Assembly (NCBI GenBank): GCA_963682025.1
Contig: OY821519.1
Location: forward strand, 1,151,001 to 1,215,000
Reading direction: 5' to 3'
Source: Cordilura impudica
Lineage: Eukaryota > Arthropoda > Insecta > Diptera > Scathophagidae
DNA: 64,000 nucleotides
Shown here in pieces: positions 1 to 12,559 of the stretch. The first letter of the stretch is position 1. Each line of letters opens with the position of its first letter. The notes under the pieces were generated by a model. That model was not told the DNA's origin, searched no databases, and saw only the letters and a list, made by a program, of their open reading frames with translations. The position numbers and the translations under genes are program-made.

Positions 1-8
1 AAAAAAAA

Positions 9-793
9 CAAGTAAGAAAATTATAGTCGGTCTAGACCGACTATATGATACCCTATACCATGGTTTAAAGACCCTATCTTTCGGTCCAACTACTTCGATA
101 TAGAAAATAAGCATAAACCAAATTTGAGTGCGATTTTTATTAATTTTTTTGGCTGAAGATATGAAAAAGTTCATATCGGATGCTATATCTATAAAGGAAC
201 TAGGTCCAAAAATGGACCGATCCTGATCATGTTTGGTAAAGTCTCTTGTATTTTGCAAAAATATGTACAAACAAAATTTGAGAAGAATCAGTGCAATATT
301 ATTGTTTTTTAATAGATTTAAGTGAAGATCGGGAAGCAGCTCTATATGGGGTCAAAGGGATCATTTTTGGACTACTCATTAGTGGATTTAATGAACCCAT
401 ACAAACCCAATTTGAGTAAGATCTATATGACAATTTGGATCTTATGGCAATTTATGTCGATTTCATATGGGTAATTTGTATGGGGGCTAGGTCTGAACAT
501 GGACCGATTCTCACCAATTTCAAAAGCGTTCATCCCATGGCCGATAAAAGCTTATATGCCAAATTTCATCAAAATATATTCATATTTGCGACCTGCAGTT
601 TGATTACAAGCTTTACATGGACACACAGACGGACGGACGGACGGACGGACGGACGGACATTGTTAAATCAACTCAGAAAGTGATTCTGATTCGATCGGTA
701 TAATTAAAGATGGGTCTAGGTCAAATATTTTTGGTTGTTACAAACAGCAGCACAAAGTCATTATACCCAAACCACATAGTGGTATAGGGTATA
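9..793 (-). mobile_element. DINE-1-like Helentron (HINE), copy 1
   Basis: Non-autonomous rolling-circle element, read on the minus strand. Its 5' end is the TATACCC motif at about 793 and its 3' end is the hairpin TAGTCGGTCTAGACCGACTA (about 27-46) followed by a TTCTTACTTGT tail. The interior has a long GGAC/GTCC run (about 625-658), as in the Drosophila DINE-1/INE-1/mini-me family. Eight other substantial copies and two remnants occur in the window. The short reading frame at 435-683 is a shadow that recurs in every copy and is not a gene. Confidence 0.88.
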
Positions 794-870
794 AACACCA
801 AATATGTTTACATTTAAAAATGTTTACATTTAAAAAAAAATATTGCCATTCAGAAGATATTAATAACTTT

Positions 871-1477
871 TCAGTACCGCGATTCAGTAACTTCTTTTAA
901 CGATAGTCGAATCGTAAAAAAAAGAAAATTGCAAAATTATCAGTAAAATTTTTAATCGATATTCGCTATTGTTAAAGTCAGCTGTTGTTGTTATCTAAAC
1001 GACAACCATTTTTGTGTTGTTTATTCAATCGATAAAAACTTAAATTTTTAGGTTGAAATGTCGTCATACATAAATTAAAATCATAAAATAGTGAAAATAT
1101 TTTGCTTTTATTAAAAAAACTTTTTTATATAAATAAAAAAAATTAAATAGCATATTCAATTCATTATTTCATTTTTAAATAAATAAACAGAAATATTAGT
1201 AAAAAAAAAATTAAGATATTAAACATAAACATTAAATCATCCTGTCAAACACGAAGTAATTTGTGTTTTTCTATTCTTCTTTGTGTTTTTCGCTTATTTT
1301 TACAGAGGTGCCACTAGTTTACAATTTAAATAAATAGAAAAACAGATTTGTCGACTGTCGTTAAGATGTATATACTTAGTGAATCACTTAATCCTTAGTG
1401 CAAACAACAATAGCTGTCGATATATTTTGCGATTGTCAGATCGTTGAATTTGAAATTTACAGAATCGCACTACAGAA
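871..1477. repeat. Possible inverted-repeat element next to the Helentron-like block
   Basis: The left edge (GCGATTCAGTAACTTC, about 877) and the right edge (about 1435-1477, read on the other strand as CTGTAGTGCGATTC) form an imperfect inverted repeat of about 40 bp. The left 210 bp recurs at 25889-26101, inside a Harbinger-like MITE. The right part is also present in the related block at 60.3-60.5 kb. No coding capacity is visible. The boundaries are inferred from these comparisons only. Confidence 0.4.
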
Positions 1478-2266
1478 AATATTAATTTAAATTCAATGAA
1501 TTTAAGAAAACCTCAAATGATATTTAAGAATTGCTAACATAAAAATTGTTACATAAGTAAACGTAATTTGATGAGAATGTTATTTTTTTATATATAAATT
1601 TTTAAAATTTTTTTTGAATGAAAATTTGAAGTTTTTCAGAAAATAAAGATAACATTAAATTATTTTATTTAAAATGTTTGGGACTTTTGGTTTTTTGCGT
1701 TTGGCATCCCTAATTTGATTATTTATTATTATAAATTTATTCTCTATGTTTTCAAAATACGCAATATTTAAAAAAAAAGTTGAGAGAGCTTTTTTTCTTT
1801 TTGGTTATTATTTTGTTACTCCATCTGACCTATATGGCCACAATGAAGAAATATTTAGCCACTTAAACGAAACTATACAGCCATCTCCAATTAGCACGAA
1901 TTAATGCATATAGCCACTCTACACAACCATTACCTTTGCAATGGTGGTTAGGGTGAGCTATTTAATTAGCAAAAACTAAATTAAACGAGAAGTTATGTCA
2001 TATAACCGGAAACGCATGCATATAGGTATATAACCTAAATGCATGGCGATCAGCAACCACGATGACCAAAAAGCAAACACCGAAATAAATCCGAAATAAT
2101 AGGAAAGACGAAAACCAACCCAAAGAATTTTCTTAAATAATTTGGTATTAAGTTTAACAAATTGTTTACTTTTCCAATATTTTGTTTACATTTATTATCA
2201 ATACTCAAACCGAGGTGGAGGGTATTAAAGATTCGGCACAGCCGAATTTAACACTTTTACTTGTTT
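1147..2266 (+). mobile_element. Second Helentron-like (HINE) block, copy 1
   Basis: About 1.1 kb shared with 59343-61215. The 3' end has the hairpin ATTCGGCACAGCCGAAT (2231-2247), then an ACACTTTTACTTGTTTT tail. This matches the hairpin-plus-CTTACTTGT design of the DINE-1-like copies but with a different stem. No protein is encoded. The true 5' end is uncertain, because the second copy begins at another transposon. This copy lacks the DINE-1-like insertion found in the other, so it records that copy's pre-insertion state. Confidence 0.65.
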
Positions 2267-3153
2267 TTTAATATGTATGTGTTTGCTGCTGTTCTAAATA
2301 TTTAAGCGTTCATCGATTTTTATGATCTATGTCTCATTTTATTCATAGGTTATGTGACTTTACGCGAAAGTAATACGACATTTTCCAGTTTTGGATTTTT
2401 CATGATTTTAAAATATAAAAAATTTTAATTTTTTTTCATTACTCTGCCATTTTTTTTGGTGTTATTTAAAAAATTTCCAAAGGTTACAATTACATCTTTA
2501 AAAAAATAATTTTTAAAATCACCAAAAAATGGTTAACCAATATATGTAGTGGAAGTGCCTTAAGTTTGGGCATAGAAAAAGCAATTGCAGATTTGGATTC
2601 AGCGTCCGAAATAACCTTAAAAACAACATTCAGTTCTTAATCAGCAAAAACCCTTTCTCTTAAATTATAATTTAAGAAAATCTTATAAAGTCTTAAAATC
2701 TTATGGTAAACGCGATTTTTATCAATTGAGTTTTCTCAGTAAATTGTGAACAAAATCAAACCTGTGATCTATGTCGCATTTTTATTTTTTTTTTTATTAA
2801 TTTTGAAAGAACGAAACTTTTTTTCCTTTGAAAATTGTTCCTTTTTTCAAAACTTCACCGATATCTGTGAATCTGCTGGGCAAATATACAACCAATGTAC
2901 GCACGGCTTAAAGATAATATTGTTGGCGAGTTTTGGATTTTGTTTTAACTGAATATGAAGAATCGTTTTCAAGTTATTCCAATATATGAAGTGGAAGTGC
3001 CTTAATTTTGGACATAACGGTATATCGCGAAAAGTCGAGCTGATACAAAAAAACCAGTGCATATTTGTAATCAGCGACCACAAGTTAGTAAAAAATTGCA
3101 ATAAAGTTCCAGGCAACAGCAGAGAACTTCAATTCTGTTCCCTTGTGTAATTT
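2267..3153 (+). repeat. Unclassified interspersed repeat D, copy 1
   Basis: An AT-rich block that recurs at 10930-11800 (opposite strand) and at 11965-12257 plus 15874-16132. It contains two partial internal duplications about 450 bp apart, each with TATGTAGTGGAAGTGCCTTAA-type sequence (about 2540 and 2980). It ends near GTTCCCTTGTGTAATTTT. No terminal inverted repeats and no coding sequence were recognised. The frames at 2746-2952 and 2847-3116 are shadows. Confidence 0.7.
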
Positions 3154-3177
3154 TACTTTAAAGTAAAAAATGTTGAA

Positions 3178-3565
3178 TCTATAATATTAATAGGCTAGGC
3201 GATTTCTTGTGATTGATGTTTTGTTCTACCGTATTATCTCGATTTTAACCAAACGTAAGTTATTTGAAAGGTATTTCTTTTCAGCCGATTTGCAGACTTA
3301 CAGACTTTTAAATTTTTTCCTTTATTTTGAGTAAATTGCATTTAAAGTTGCTACGTACACATGCATAAAATTATACAATGCTATGTGTTACAATGCTATG
3401 TGTTTATTAAATTTGTTAATGTGTTTGTAATAAAAGTGAGTTTGTTTTTTGTGTTGTTTTGTGAATTGGCTATAATTGATTAGCATACTTTTAGGGTCTT
3501 TATTTAATGAAAAAATAAAATTTCCTAGAATTTGCACTCGAATTTCGAGGGCTGGAATCTGCTAG
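3178..3565 (+). mobile_element. Short non-autonomous Helitron (family C), copy 1
   Basis: It begins TCTATAATATTAATAGG after an A and ends CTAG before a T. A hairpin CTCGAATTTCGAG lies about 13 bases before the CTAG. These are the canonical Helitron features: 5' TC, 3' hairpin plus CTRR, and A/T insertion without target duplication. Length 388 bp, no coding sequence. It is one of seven copies in the window. Confidence 0.85.
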
Positions 3566-6224
3566 TAATTATTAAAAGACATAAACCTCAAATTTAACGT
3601 GCGCGACGTTTTGTATAACGGATAAATGTTCTGTACAACTTTTAATACCTCGTTCTGCGCAAAAGTTGTATGACTGTTGCATTGGGATTATTGAAGCTTC
3701 TTTAACTCAGTGTCTTTTAAAACATGCATGTCCGTTCTTAAATCGTGTTAAGAATTGTCCTAAAGCTCCGAAATGTTCTTTATTTAAACAGTGATTGGAA
3801 AATGGTATATTATAACATGTTCCACATATAAATTCAAATATGAGGGTAAGCTGGTCTCGGTATTTCGGGATAAGGATAAATGCTAAAACGGTAAAAATTT
3901 CTCTTGCTTCCTAAATATTTACACATGTTTAAATTTAAAGTAGAAAAATCGAAATATGTCAGATATTGTTATTTTCTGTTTAAGTTTTAATATATTGAAA
4001 TAGGGGTTTGATAAAAAAGTAAAAATTTTCTCAAATATTAAAACCGCGGATTCTTTCACTTTAGCGCAAATTTTATATACAGATTGAAGACAGGTTGGTA
4101 TTCTGATAAAAAAATTTTTGTTTTTTTAGATAAATTAATTTTAAAAAAATAGATAATAATTTCCAAACTTTTCCGCGTTTTGTGGGTGTACTTTTTTGAC
4201 AACTGAGAAAAAGTAATACCATTTTTTTAAAATAATTTTCAATGGCCTATTCGATTATGCTACGGTCATTTTGATATTTTGAAAATAGAGTAAAAAAGTT
4301 GTAGCCCTAATCTATGTACATATGTACATAAAAATGGATATATCGATTTTATTGAAGATTCCAGGAAATCTTCAGAATAGGCGGGTGACACTGTGTATAA
4401 AAATTTAGAAGCAATATAAAAACTAGATGTTTTATTAGGGCCAACAACGCAGACCGGGCCCAGCTAGTTTTTACTATAATTTAACGAATAACTTTTTTCT
4501 TCTCGTTTTAATATTGCAACTAGTTTAGGTTTATTTATTTATTTTTATTTATTATGTTTGGAACTCTGTATATGCAAGATAACGAATATAGATGTTAATA
4601 TGTTTTTCATTAAAAGTAAATGACCAAGTGAAATTTCGCAAAAGTGTTTAAATCAGTTTTTTTTGTAAAACTTTTTTCTTAAAAAAACAAGCTACAATCA
4701 TGTCATGTTCGAAACTAGCTTTCCAATGATATATGATACCATTAACCAATTGTATTTCTTAAGGCAGTAACTGCAAATAATTTTTTTTCATATGCTTTCC
4801 ATCAAAAATTGTAGAAAGGTTTTGTTTAGCCCGTATTTTGGCAAATTTTTTAAAGTTATCTCATTTTTTAATTTTTTTGGTTTAATATTTTTCATATGGG
4901 ACCTTTAGTTTCGCCTGTTCTACCACATATCCAAGTTTGAACGCATTTGGTAAAGTTCGAAGAAAAGTTTTCCTTGCTTAAAATCCTTATTTTTATTTGA
5001 ATAAATTTGATGGCATATCAAAACGTTTATGCATCCCTTTCAATTCCTAATCTTAAATAATTAATTTGTTAAACCATCGAGGAATAACAAGAAATTTTTA
5101 AAAAAGTTTTAGTTGTCGATTTTCCACCGTGCATTCGTATCTTTTAAATTTTATTCAGTAAGTTTAAAAAAATGTCTGTTAAATTGAAAAAAAAAAAAAA
5201 AATAATACTCAAAAAATATGCAGCTGTCTTTTATTTCGAAAATGCTTAACTACCACATTCATATTGTATATTATTGTTGATTTGAGCTATGGAGAAAATG
5301 GTGGAAACTTCTTTTCGCAAAAAAACAAAGAAACAAAATAAGTTTTTAAGCGTAAAGCAGGCAACTGACATTTGCCGTTACATTGGCGACTAACTGTAAA
5401 GCTCTTTGTATATACTCGTATTATGGTATAGTAAAGTATGCTAGAAAATATAATATAAATATTATAAAGAAATATACAATGTCCCAGTCAGCATTTTTGA
5501 AATTAATGATCATATTCGAGTCTTTTTCGACTCCTCTGTGCCATTAACACAATCATAAATGCGCACATTTTATGATCATAAAAACTCTGTTGTCGGCAGA
5601 AAATAGCACGCTACTCGCGACTATTCTTGAAAAATCCTTTAATACTAGATTTTCTGATCAGTTTCGACTCATTTTCTAGTCATTGATATAATTATTCCAT
5701 TCCAATAGCCATTTTTCAGTCATTTAAGCCTCCTTTCCAAATTATTTATCATTTCTATTTTTAATCGATTGTGTTTCAAAAATAAAACATCTACTCGATG
5801 TTTCTCAATCGAATAAGTTTATTTACAAATATTTATATATAGTTTTAATTAACACTTATTCAAGTTAATAAATGTTAATTATGTTTCGAGAAAATTTTAC
5901 AAACCCGAAGTTCCTTACTTTTTGATATGCGCTCAAAAAATAGAAAAACGTTTTTTATGCTTTATGGTAAGTATAGTTCTGATTTTATTCTGTATTAAAT
6001 CTTTCTTTTTATAATAATAATTGTTGACATAATCAATTGCAAATTAATAAAGCTCGAAGAATTAATTTGCATAGCTTAAACGAAAATTGCAATATATTGG
6101 TTTTAATAAAACTAAGACTGGATTTTGTTTATGACCTAAATATGAATTCAAAGAACTAAAAAGTATGAATTACCAAAGTATTAATTGTAGTGTATCAGCA
6201 TTCCTTAAATTAGTACTATATTTC
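3566..6224. other. Gene-free AT-rich stretch
   Basis: No gene is visible. A short block (about 4225-4320, containing GGCCTATTCGATTATGCT) recurs in diverged form at 22730-22825. A Helitron-type 3' end (GGGCCCAGCTAG before T, ending about 4467) is possible, but no 5' partner was found. The rest is poly-A/T runs and unremarkable sequence. Confidence 0.6.
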
Positions 6225-7835
6225 CATATTTCATTTTCCATTTTTCATTTTTGTATTTTCATTTTTCATTTTCCATTTTTCATAATTCATTTTTAATTTT
6301 AAATTTTTCATATTAAATTTTTTATTTTCCATTTTCCATTTTTCATTTTGCATTTTTCATTTTTCATTTTTCACTTTCCATTTTTCATTTTTAATTTTCC
6401 ATTTTCCATTTTTAATTTTTCGTTTTCCGTTCTCCATTTTTATACCCTATACCACTATGTGGTTTGGGTATAATGACTTTGTGCTGCTGTTTGTAACTAC
6501 CAAAAATATTTCACCTAGACCCATCTTTTATTATACCGATCGAATCAGAATCAATTTCTGAGTTGATTTAACAATGTCCGTCCGTCCGTCCGTCTGTGTC
6601 CATGTAAAGTTTGTAATCAAACTGCAGGTCGCAAATATGAATATATTTTGATGAAATTTGGTATATAAGCTTTCATCGGCCATGGAATGAACGCTATTGA
6701 AATTGGTGAGAATCGGTCCATGTTCAGACCTAGTACCCATACAAATGACCCCTATGAAATCGACAAAAGTTGACATAAGATCCAAATTATCATATTGATC
6801 ACAGTCAAATTAGGTTTGTATGTATTTGTTAAACCCATTAATCAGTAGTCCAAAAATAATCTCTATAGGACAATTCTTACTCATAGGCCTCATGAAGAGC
6901 TGCTTCCCGATCTTCACTTAAATCTATGAAAAAACAAAAATATTGCACAGATTTTTCCCAAATTTGTTTTTTTTTTTTCAAAATATAAGTGACTCTGATG
7001 ATCAGGATCGGTCCATTTTTTGACATAGCCCCATATAAATATAGCGCCCGATATGAATTTTTTCCTATCTGCAGCCAAAAAAATATAATAGCATGCCACT
7101 CAAATTGGGTTTATGCGTATTTTCTATATCCAGTAAGTTGGACCGAAGAGAGAGGGTCTCTAAACCATGGTATAAGGTATCGTATAGTCGGTCTAGACCG
7201 ACTATAGTTTTCTTACTTGTTCATTTTCCATTTTTCATTTTCCATTTTTCAATTTTAATTTTTAATTTTCCATTTTTGTTTATTTTTCATTTTTTATTTT
7301 CCATATTCCATTTTTCAATTTTCATTTTTCATTTTGCATTTCTCATTTTTCATGTTCCATTTTCCATTTCTCATTTTCCATTTTTCATTTTCCATTTTTA
7401 ATTTTTCATTTTCCATTTTCCGCTTTTCGTTTTCCATTTTTCATTTTCATTTTTCATTTTTCATTTTCCATTTCTCATTTTCTATTTTCCATTTTCCATT
7501 TTCCATTTTCGATTTTAAATTTTTAATTTTTCATTTTCCATTTTTCATTTTTTATGTCCATATATCATTTTTAATTTTTCAATTTCCATTTTTAACTTTT
7601 TCAATTTTCAATTTTGATTTTTCATTTTTCATTTTTCATTTTCCATTTTTAATTTTTCGTTTTCCGTTTTCCGTTTTCCATATTTCATTTTCCATTTTTC
7701 ATTTCCCATTTTCCATTTTTCAATTTTAATTTTTAATTTTCATTTTCTTTATTTTCAATTTTTTATTTTCCATATTCCATTTTCAATTTTTTCATTTTTC
7801 ATTTGTCATTTTTCATTTTTCATTTTCCATTTTGC

Positions 7836-7867
<32 letters not shown>

Positions 7868-8690
7868 TTCATTTTTCATGTTCCACTTTTCATTTTCCAT
7901 ATTTCATTTTTAATTTTTCAATTTAAATTTTTCATTTTTCAATTTTCAATTTTGATTTTTCATTTTTCATTTTTCATTTTCCATTTTTAATTTTTCGTTT
8001 TCCTTTTTTAATTTTCCATTTTTCATTTTCCATTTTTCATTTTCATTTTTCAATTTTAAGTTTTAGTTTTCCATTTTTTATTTTTCATTTCTCATTTTCC
8101 ATTTTTAATTTTCCATTTTTTCATTTTTCATTTTCCATTAGTCATTTTTCATTTTTAATTTTTCATTTTTCATTTTCCATTTTGCATTTTTCATTTTCCA
8201 TTTTTAATTTTTCATTTTCCATTTTCCATTTTTCAATTTTCATTTTTAATTTTTCATATTTCATTTTTAATTTTTTATGTTCCATTTTCCATTTCTCATT
8301 TTCCATTTTTCATTTTCCATTTTTAATTTTTCATTTTCCACCTTTCATTTTCCATTTTTCATTTTCATTTTACATTTTCCATTTCTCATTTCGCATTTTC
8401 CATTTTCGATTTTCAATTTTTCGTTTTTCATTTTTCATTTTTCATTTTTCATTTTTCATTTTTCGTTTTCCATTTTTCATTTTCCATTTTTAATTTTTTA
8501 ATTTTTAATTTTCAATTTTCATTTTTCATTTTTTATTTTTCAATTTTCAATTTTCAATTTTCAATTTTCATTTTTCATTTTTCATTTTCCATTTTTCATT
8601 TTCCATTTTTCATTTTCCATCTTTCATTTTCCATTTTCCATTTTTAATTTTCCATTTTTTATTTTTATTAATTTTTAATATTTAATTTTA
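6225..8690 (+). repeat. C/T-rich minisatellite, (TTTTTCATTTTCCA)-type
   Basis: Imperfect tandem repeats of 6-14 bp built from CATTTTTCATTTTCC, interrupted at 6441-7219 by a DINE-1-like element. About 1.7 kb of array remains. It yields Phe/Ile/His-rich reading frames (for example 7334-7729 and 8182-8493) that reflect base composition only. The T runs fit the insertion preference of Helentrons (between T and T). Confidence 0.9.
6441..7219 (+). mobile_element. DINE-1-like Helentron, copy 2
   Basis: Complete plus-strand copy: TATACCCTATACCACTATG at the 5' end, a GTCC run at about 6577-6592, the TAGTCGGTCTAGACCGACTA hairpin at about 7187-7206 and a TTTTCTTACTTGT tail. It is inserted in a T run of the surrounding minisatellite, which continues on both sides with the same motif. 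Confidence 0.9.
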
Positions 8691-8879
8691 ATGATAAAAA
8701 AATATGTGGTAAAACTTGCTTAGGCCAATGTGACACGTGCAGTATTAATATACACACAACTGTAATGACTTCGATAATACGAAGAATTACAACATATACA
8801 ACATATCTTAAGAAAAACAACAAACACACTGAAAAATTTTATTTTCCCAAGAGTTTTTTCAAAGTTTCATTCATAGCTC

Positions 8880-9093
8880 GTGAACCCTTTGACTCCTTTG
8901 GGATGCTAATAAACGATGCCATTCAAACATGAACGGTCTAGCTTAGATATTGACGGCGTGATCGTGATTTCCACAGACAGACGGACAGACGGTCATCGGT
9001 AAATCAACTTCTCAGGAATTTATTTCGATGCGTTACAAACGTAATGACAAACCTATATATACCCTCTGCCACTGAGGTGTGGAGGGTATAAAA
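8880..9093 (-). mobile_element. Helentron-like 5' fragment of a second subfamily
   Basis: On the minus strand it starts TATACCCTCCACACCTCAG, with a self-complementary GTGGAGGGTATA start, and has GTCT/GTCC repeats at 8977-8993. The opening resembles the plus-strand fragment at 26272-26365. The DINE-1-like hairpin is absent, so this is a partial copy of a related but different element. Confidence 0.6.
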
Positions 9094-10929
9094 ATTCAAT
9101 TTCAACGTTTTCTCCTTTGCCACCCTGTGCTTAGCGTACACAAAATGCTTTTGTTGCATATCGTTTATATCTTTGCCTGTGCATTTAAATTTGAGACGGA
9201 ACATATTAAACAAATTTTTTCAACAATAGTATTATGGACCTATTTTTTTTAATGCTTGTTATTACGAAAAACTTTTCGGTGCAGGGCTTATTTCTGGTCC
9301 CCTTTCAGCTGTATAAAGAAGCCAATTCGTTCGAATATACTTGTCGAATAGCGGCTCCTAAAAATTGTATGAAATTCTTCTCAAAATTTTTATGTTTTAT
9401 AACCAAATTTTTATGTCGGTTTTAAAATATACTCACTTCTAAGTTAAAGAGCTAAACTTTACACCTTGATTCGACTGATATTAAAAAACAGAAATTCACA
9501 ATATTCAAATAATGAACACTTGTATCAAAAACAGTAACATATTGTCCCGTTCTAAACAAAAACTTCAGTATAACAAGCAGTTTTTCATTGTCCATCTACG
9601 CAAAATATTATTAAAATATTATTTCAATCGCCTTAATGATCTATTAGCGACTCCTGTATATTTTGTTATTGTATTTTCAGTAAGTCACTTTTTAAGCGTA
9701 AGCACAAATAATTTTTCGAGCCGGCAACTACCGAATCAGTTTTTGGTCATCAAAAGTACTCGAAGAAGACTCAGAAGAACGATTTTTGTTAAAACAATCT
9801 TTCAAGTGCTTACTAGGGTATGTCTTATTATGTAGGTACGTGTATTAAGCTAGGACAATATATGAATATTATTGACCATTTTCCCCTCATTCAGTGAGCT
9901 TAACTTTTTCTTTTTTTTTTATATATTTATTTCTATTTGAACATTACTTTGGCTACAAAAAGAAAATGCATTCGTTTGCTTTAAAAATGTTATTCTCTGT
10001 TGTCTCTGTGGCAAAAAGGTTAAAAGTGTATCGTCTGATAAGATTAAGCTAAAGCCGAAGTATTCGCCTTGTGCACATTCATAATATTTTAAGGGAGGGG
10101 GATGGGGGCAAAATTGGTGGCTTCATTTGTTTTAAAGTAAAATGCATTTTTTATAAAGTATTTTACATACGAATATTTAAACTCGTATGCTCGTGTCTTT
10201 CTTTCATTTAAAATTTACTGTTTCATTTTCTTTATTTCCTCCACTTTGCCATTTTCAAATAGACAAAGATTGTGCACATAGTCATGTATCTATGCACGAG
10301 TATATCAAGAAGTTGTTGCCTAAAACAATCGAATTTTATTATAAATTACTATTTCTTTATCCAGAACAAAACTATATTCTGGAAGTATAAATACAGTTTT
10401 ACATGCAGACACGAGTACACAGACAAAAATCCAGTTAGTAAAACAAAGTGTAAAAATTTATCATTTGAAACATATTTTGCTTTTGAATATCTCTCCGTAA
10501 ATAAAAAAACATAACTTTTTATATATTCATTGTGCCGCAAAATATCCTCTAAGACATATGGAATAACTGAGCTCACTTTCTGGGGTTATCAGTTACTGAT
10601 GAGTGATGATTTATGATATAATCGTATTATCGAAAAAAATATGAGTATTATTTTATTTATTTTATTCATATTTAATTCATATCACAACAAATTGAAGACG
10701 ACTAAATCTTATCAAGAATTTTCAAATCGAATATTTTATTATAATCACATTTTAAATGGTTAACTGCAGTTAAGCCTAAAGAACATAAAGAAAGAAAAAA
10801 AACGGACACAATATTATTTATTAATATGTTAATTTTTATGAATTTAAATTCAAATTCATATTGAATCAATACAACATGTTCAATACAAACATAAATAGAG
10901 TTGCTAAGAAGTTCGTAATTATTTAATAA
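9094..10929. other. Gene-free stretch
   Basis: No recognisable gene or mobile element. A 107-codon frame at 9512-9835 has no motif I recognise and composition typical of chance frames in AT-rich DNA. T-rich tracts and a G-rich patch (about 10094-10110) are the only notable features. Confidence 0.55.
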
Positions 10930-11800
10930 TACAAGGGAACAGAATTGAGCTTTTTTGATGTTGACTGGAACTTTAACTCAATCTTTTTTTTTTTACTAAT
11001 TTGACGTGGCTGACTTTTCGCGATATACCGTTATGTCCAAAATTAAGGGACTTCCACTACATATATTGGAATAACTTAAAAACGGATCATCATATTCAGT
11101 TAAAAAAATCCAAAACTCGTCAACAATATTATCTTTAAACCGTGCTTAAATTGGTTTTAAATGTGCCCAGCAGTTTCAGAGATATCGTGGAAATTTTGAA
11201 AAAAAAAGAAAATAATTTTTTTGTTTTTTAAAAATTCATAAAAAATAAAAATGCGACATATATCACAGGTTTGGTCTAGAGGCATTTAGTTAGACATATT
11301 TTGAATGAAATTAGCTTTATTTCACTGTAATCGGTGCACATTTTTAGATTTTGTTCACAATTTACTGAGAAAACTCAATTGATAAAATTTGCGATTTCAA
11401 TATGATTTCAAGATTTTATAAAATTTTCTTAAATTATAATTTAACAGAACTGGGTTTTTGTCGATTAAGAATTGAGTGTTGTTTTTAAGGTTTTTTTCTA
11501 TCAGCTCGACTTTTCGTGATATACCGTTATGTCCAAACCTAAGGTATTTCCGCTACATATATTGGAATAACTAGAAAACGGTTCACCATTTTTTGGTGAT
11601 TTCCAAAATTGTTTTTTTTAAAGATGTATAATTGTTACTTTTGGAAAATAATTAAATTTTTAAAAAACACAAAAAAAAAATGGCTGAGTAATGGTTGTTT
11701 AAGTAAAAGAAAAAAAAATTCAAGTTTTGTATAATTATTAATCCTCAAAAATCCAAAACTGTACCAGGGTCATTGGGATATTCATATGATGGCGGACTAT
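10930..11800 (-). repeat. Unclassified interspersed repeat D, copy 2
   Basis: Same family as 2267-3153 in the opposite orientation, starting ACAAGGGAACAGAATTGAG. The duplicated internal motif lies at about 11037-11075 and 11529-11566. Its uninterrupted segment at about 11140-11175 is the reference for the site split by the LTR insertion at 12258. With copy 3 it forms an inverted pair. Confidence 0.7.
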
Positions 11801-11964
11801 TGCTGGAGCATTCAAAATAAACATTATAATGTTTGTGTAATAAAAATTTTTATTTTTCTTCAAAATTCTTTTTTATTGATAAATTGAAAAATATAGTTCA
11901 CAGAAAAAATCTGACTTAATATCTGAAATCAGTGGCCTAAGAAAATTACTATGACACAATTATT

Positions 11965-12257
11965 GCACAAATAGAACAGCAGCAAACACACACATATTAA
12001 ATAATATAATTTTTGTATGGAAATTGCAATTTTTAATAACTGAGTTTTCTCACTAAATTGTGAACAAAATCAAAAGTTGTGCACCAATTACAATGAAATA
12101 AAGCTCATTTCATTCGAAATATGTTTAACTAAATGCCTGTTATCTACTTATGTTGCATTTTTATTTTTTATGAATTTTAAAAAAACGAAATTATTTTTTG
12201 GAAACTTTTTTTTTTTTCAAAACTTCAACGATATCTCTAAAACTGCTGGGAAAATTT
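11965..12257 (+). repeat. Repeat D, copy 3, left half
   Basis: This half contains the TGAGTTTTCTCACTAAATTG and ATATCTCTAAAACTGCTGGG segments shared with the other D copies. It stops at 12257, exactly at an LTR insertion. The final ATTT (12254-12257) is repeated immediately after the LTR (15874-15877). Confidence 0.75.
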
Positions 12258-12559
12258 TGTAATGACGAGTTTTCCTCCGGTTGTTAGGGTATAGCTCGCG
12301 GGGGTCAGGGTCGTTGCAGAAATTTATATTCTTGCACGAGACAGAGAGGAATAAAACGAGTTCTTTCAATGTTTAGAGTGTCGTGGCTTACTTTATTTTA
12401 TTTCTGGCTATAATTAATGGTTTACAACTTATATTGGTAATTCATAATTTGAATAAATATTGGTACTCCTCTTGGGAAAGAGCGAGAAAACTGTAGTAGG
12501 TACTCCTCTAGTAGTTAAAAGTCCCGGACCCTTGGCGTTGTATAGCGAGACCTGGTGAG

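Noticed and set aside
435..683. Reading frame starting MDLMAIYVDF, recurring at 6531-6785, 37453-37713, 46272-46487 and 59547-59819
   Set aside because: It lies at the same place in each DINE-1-like copy, runs through the GTCC microsatellite and differs in its end. It recurs because the element is repeated, not because a protein is conserved.
4440..4468. Helitron 3' end (GGGCCCAGCTAG before T)
   Set aside because: No matching TC start or second copy was found, so it is mentioned only as a possibility.
7093..8501. Several Phe/Ile/His-rich reading frames, up to 131 codons
   Set aside because: They are translations of the TTTTTCATTTTCC minisatellite in overlapping frames; composition alone explains them.
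9512..9835. 107-codon frame
   Set aside because: No recognisable domain, and the composition follows the local AT content; no splice or promoter pattern supports it.
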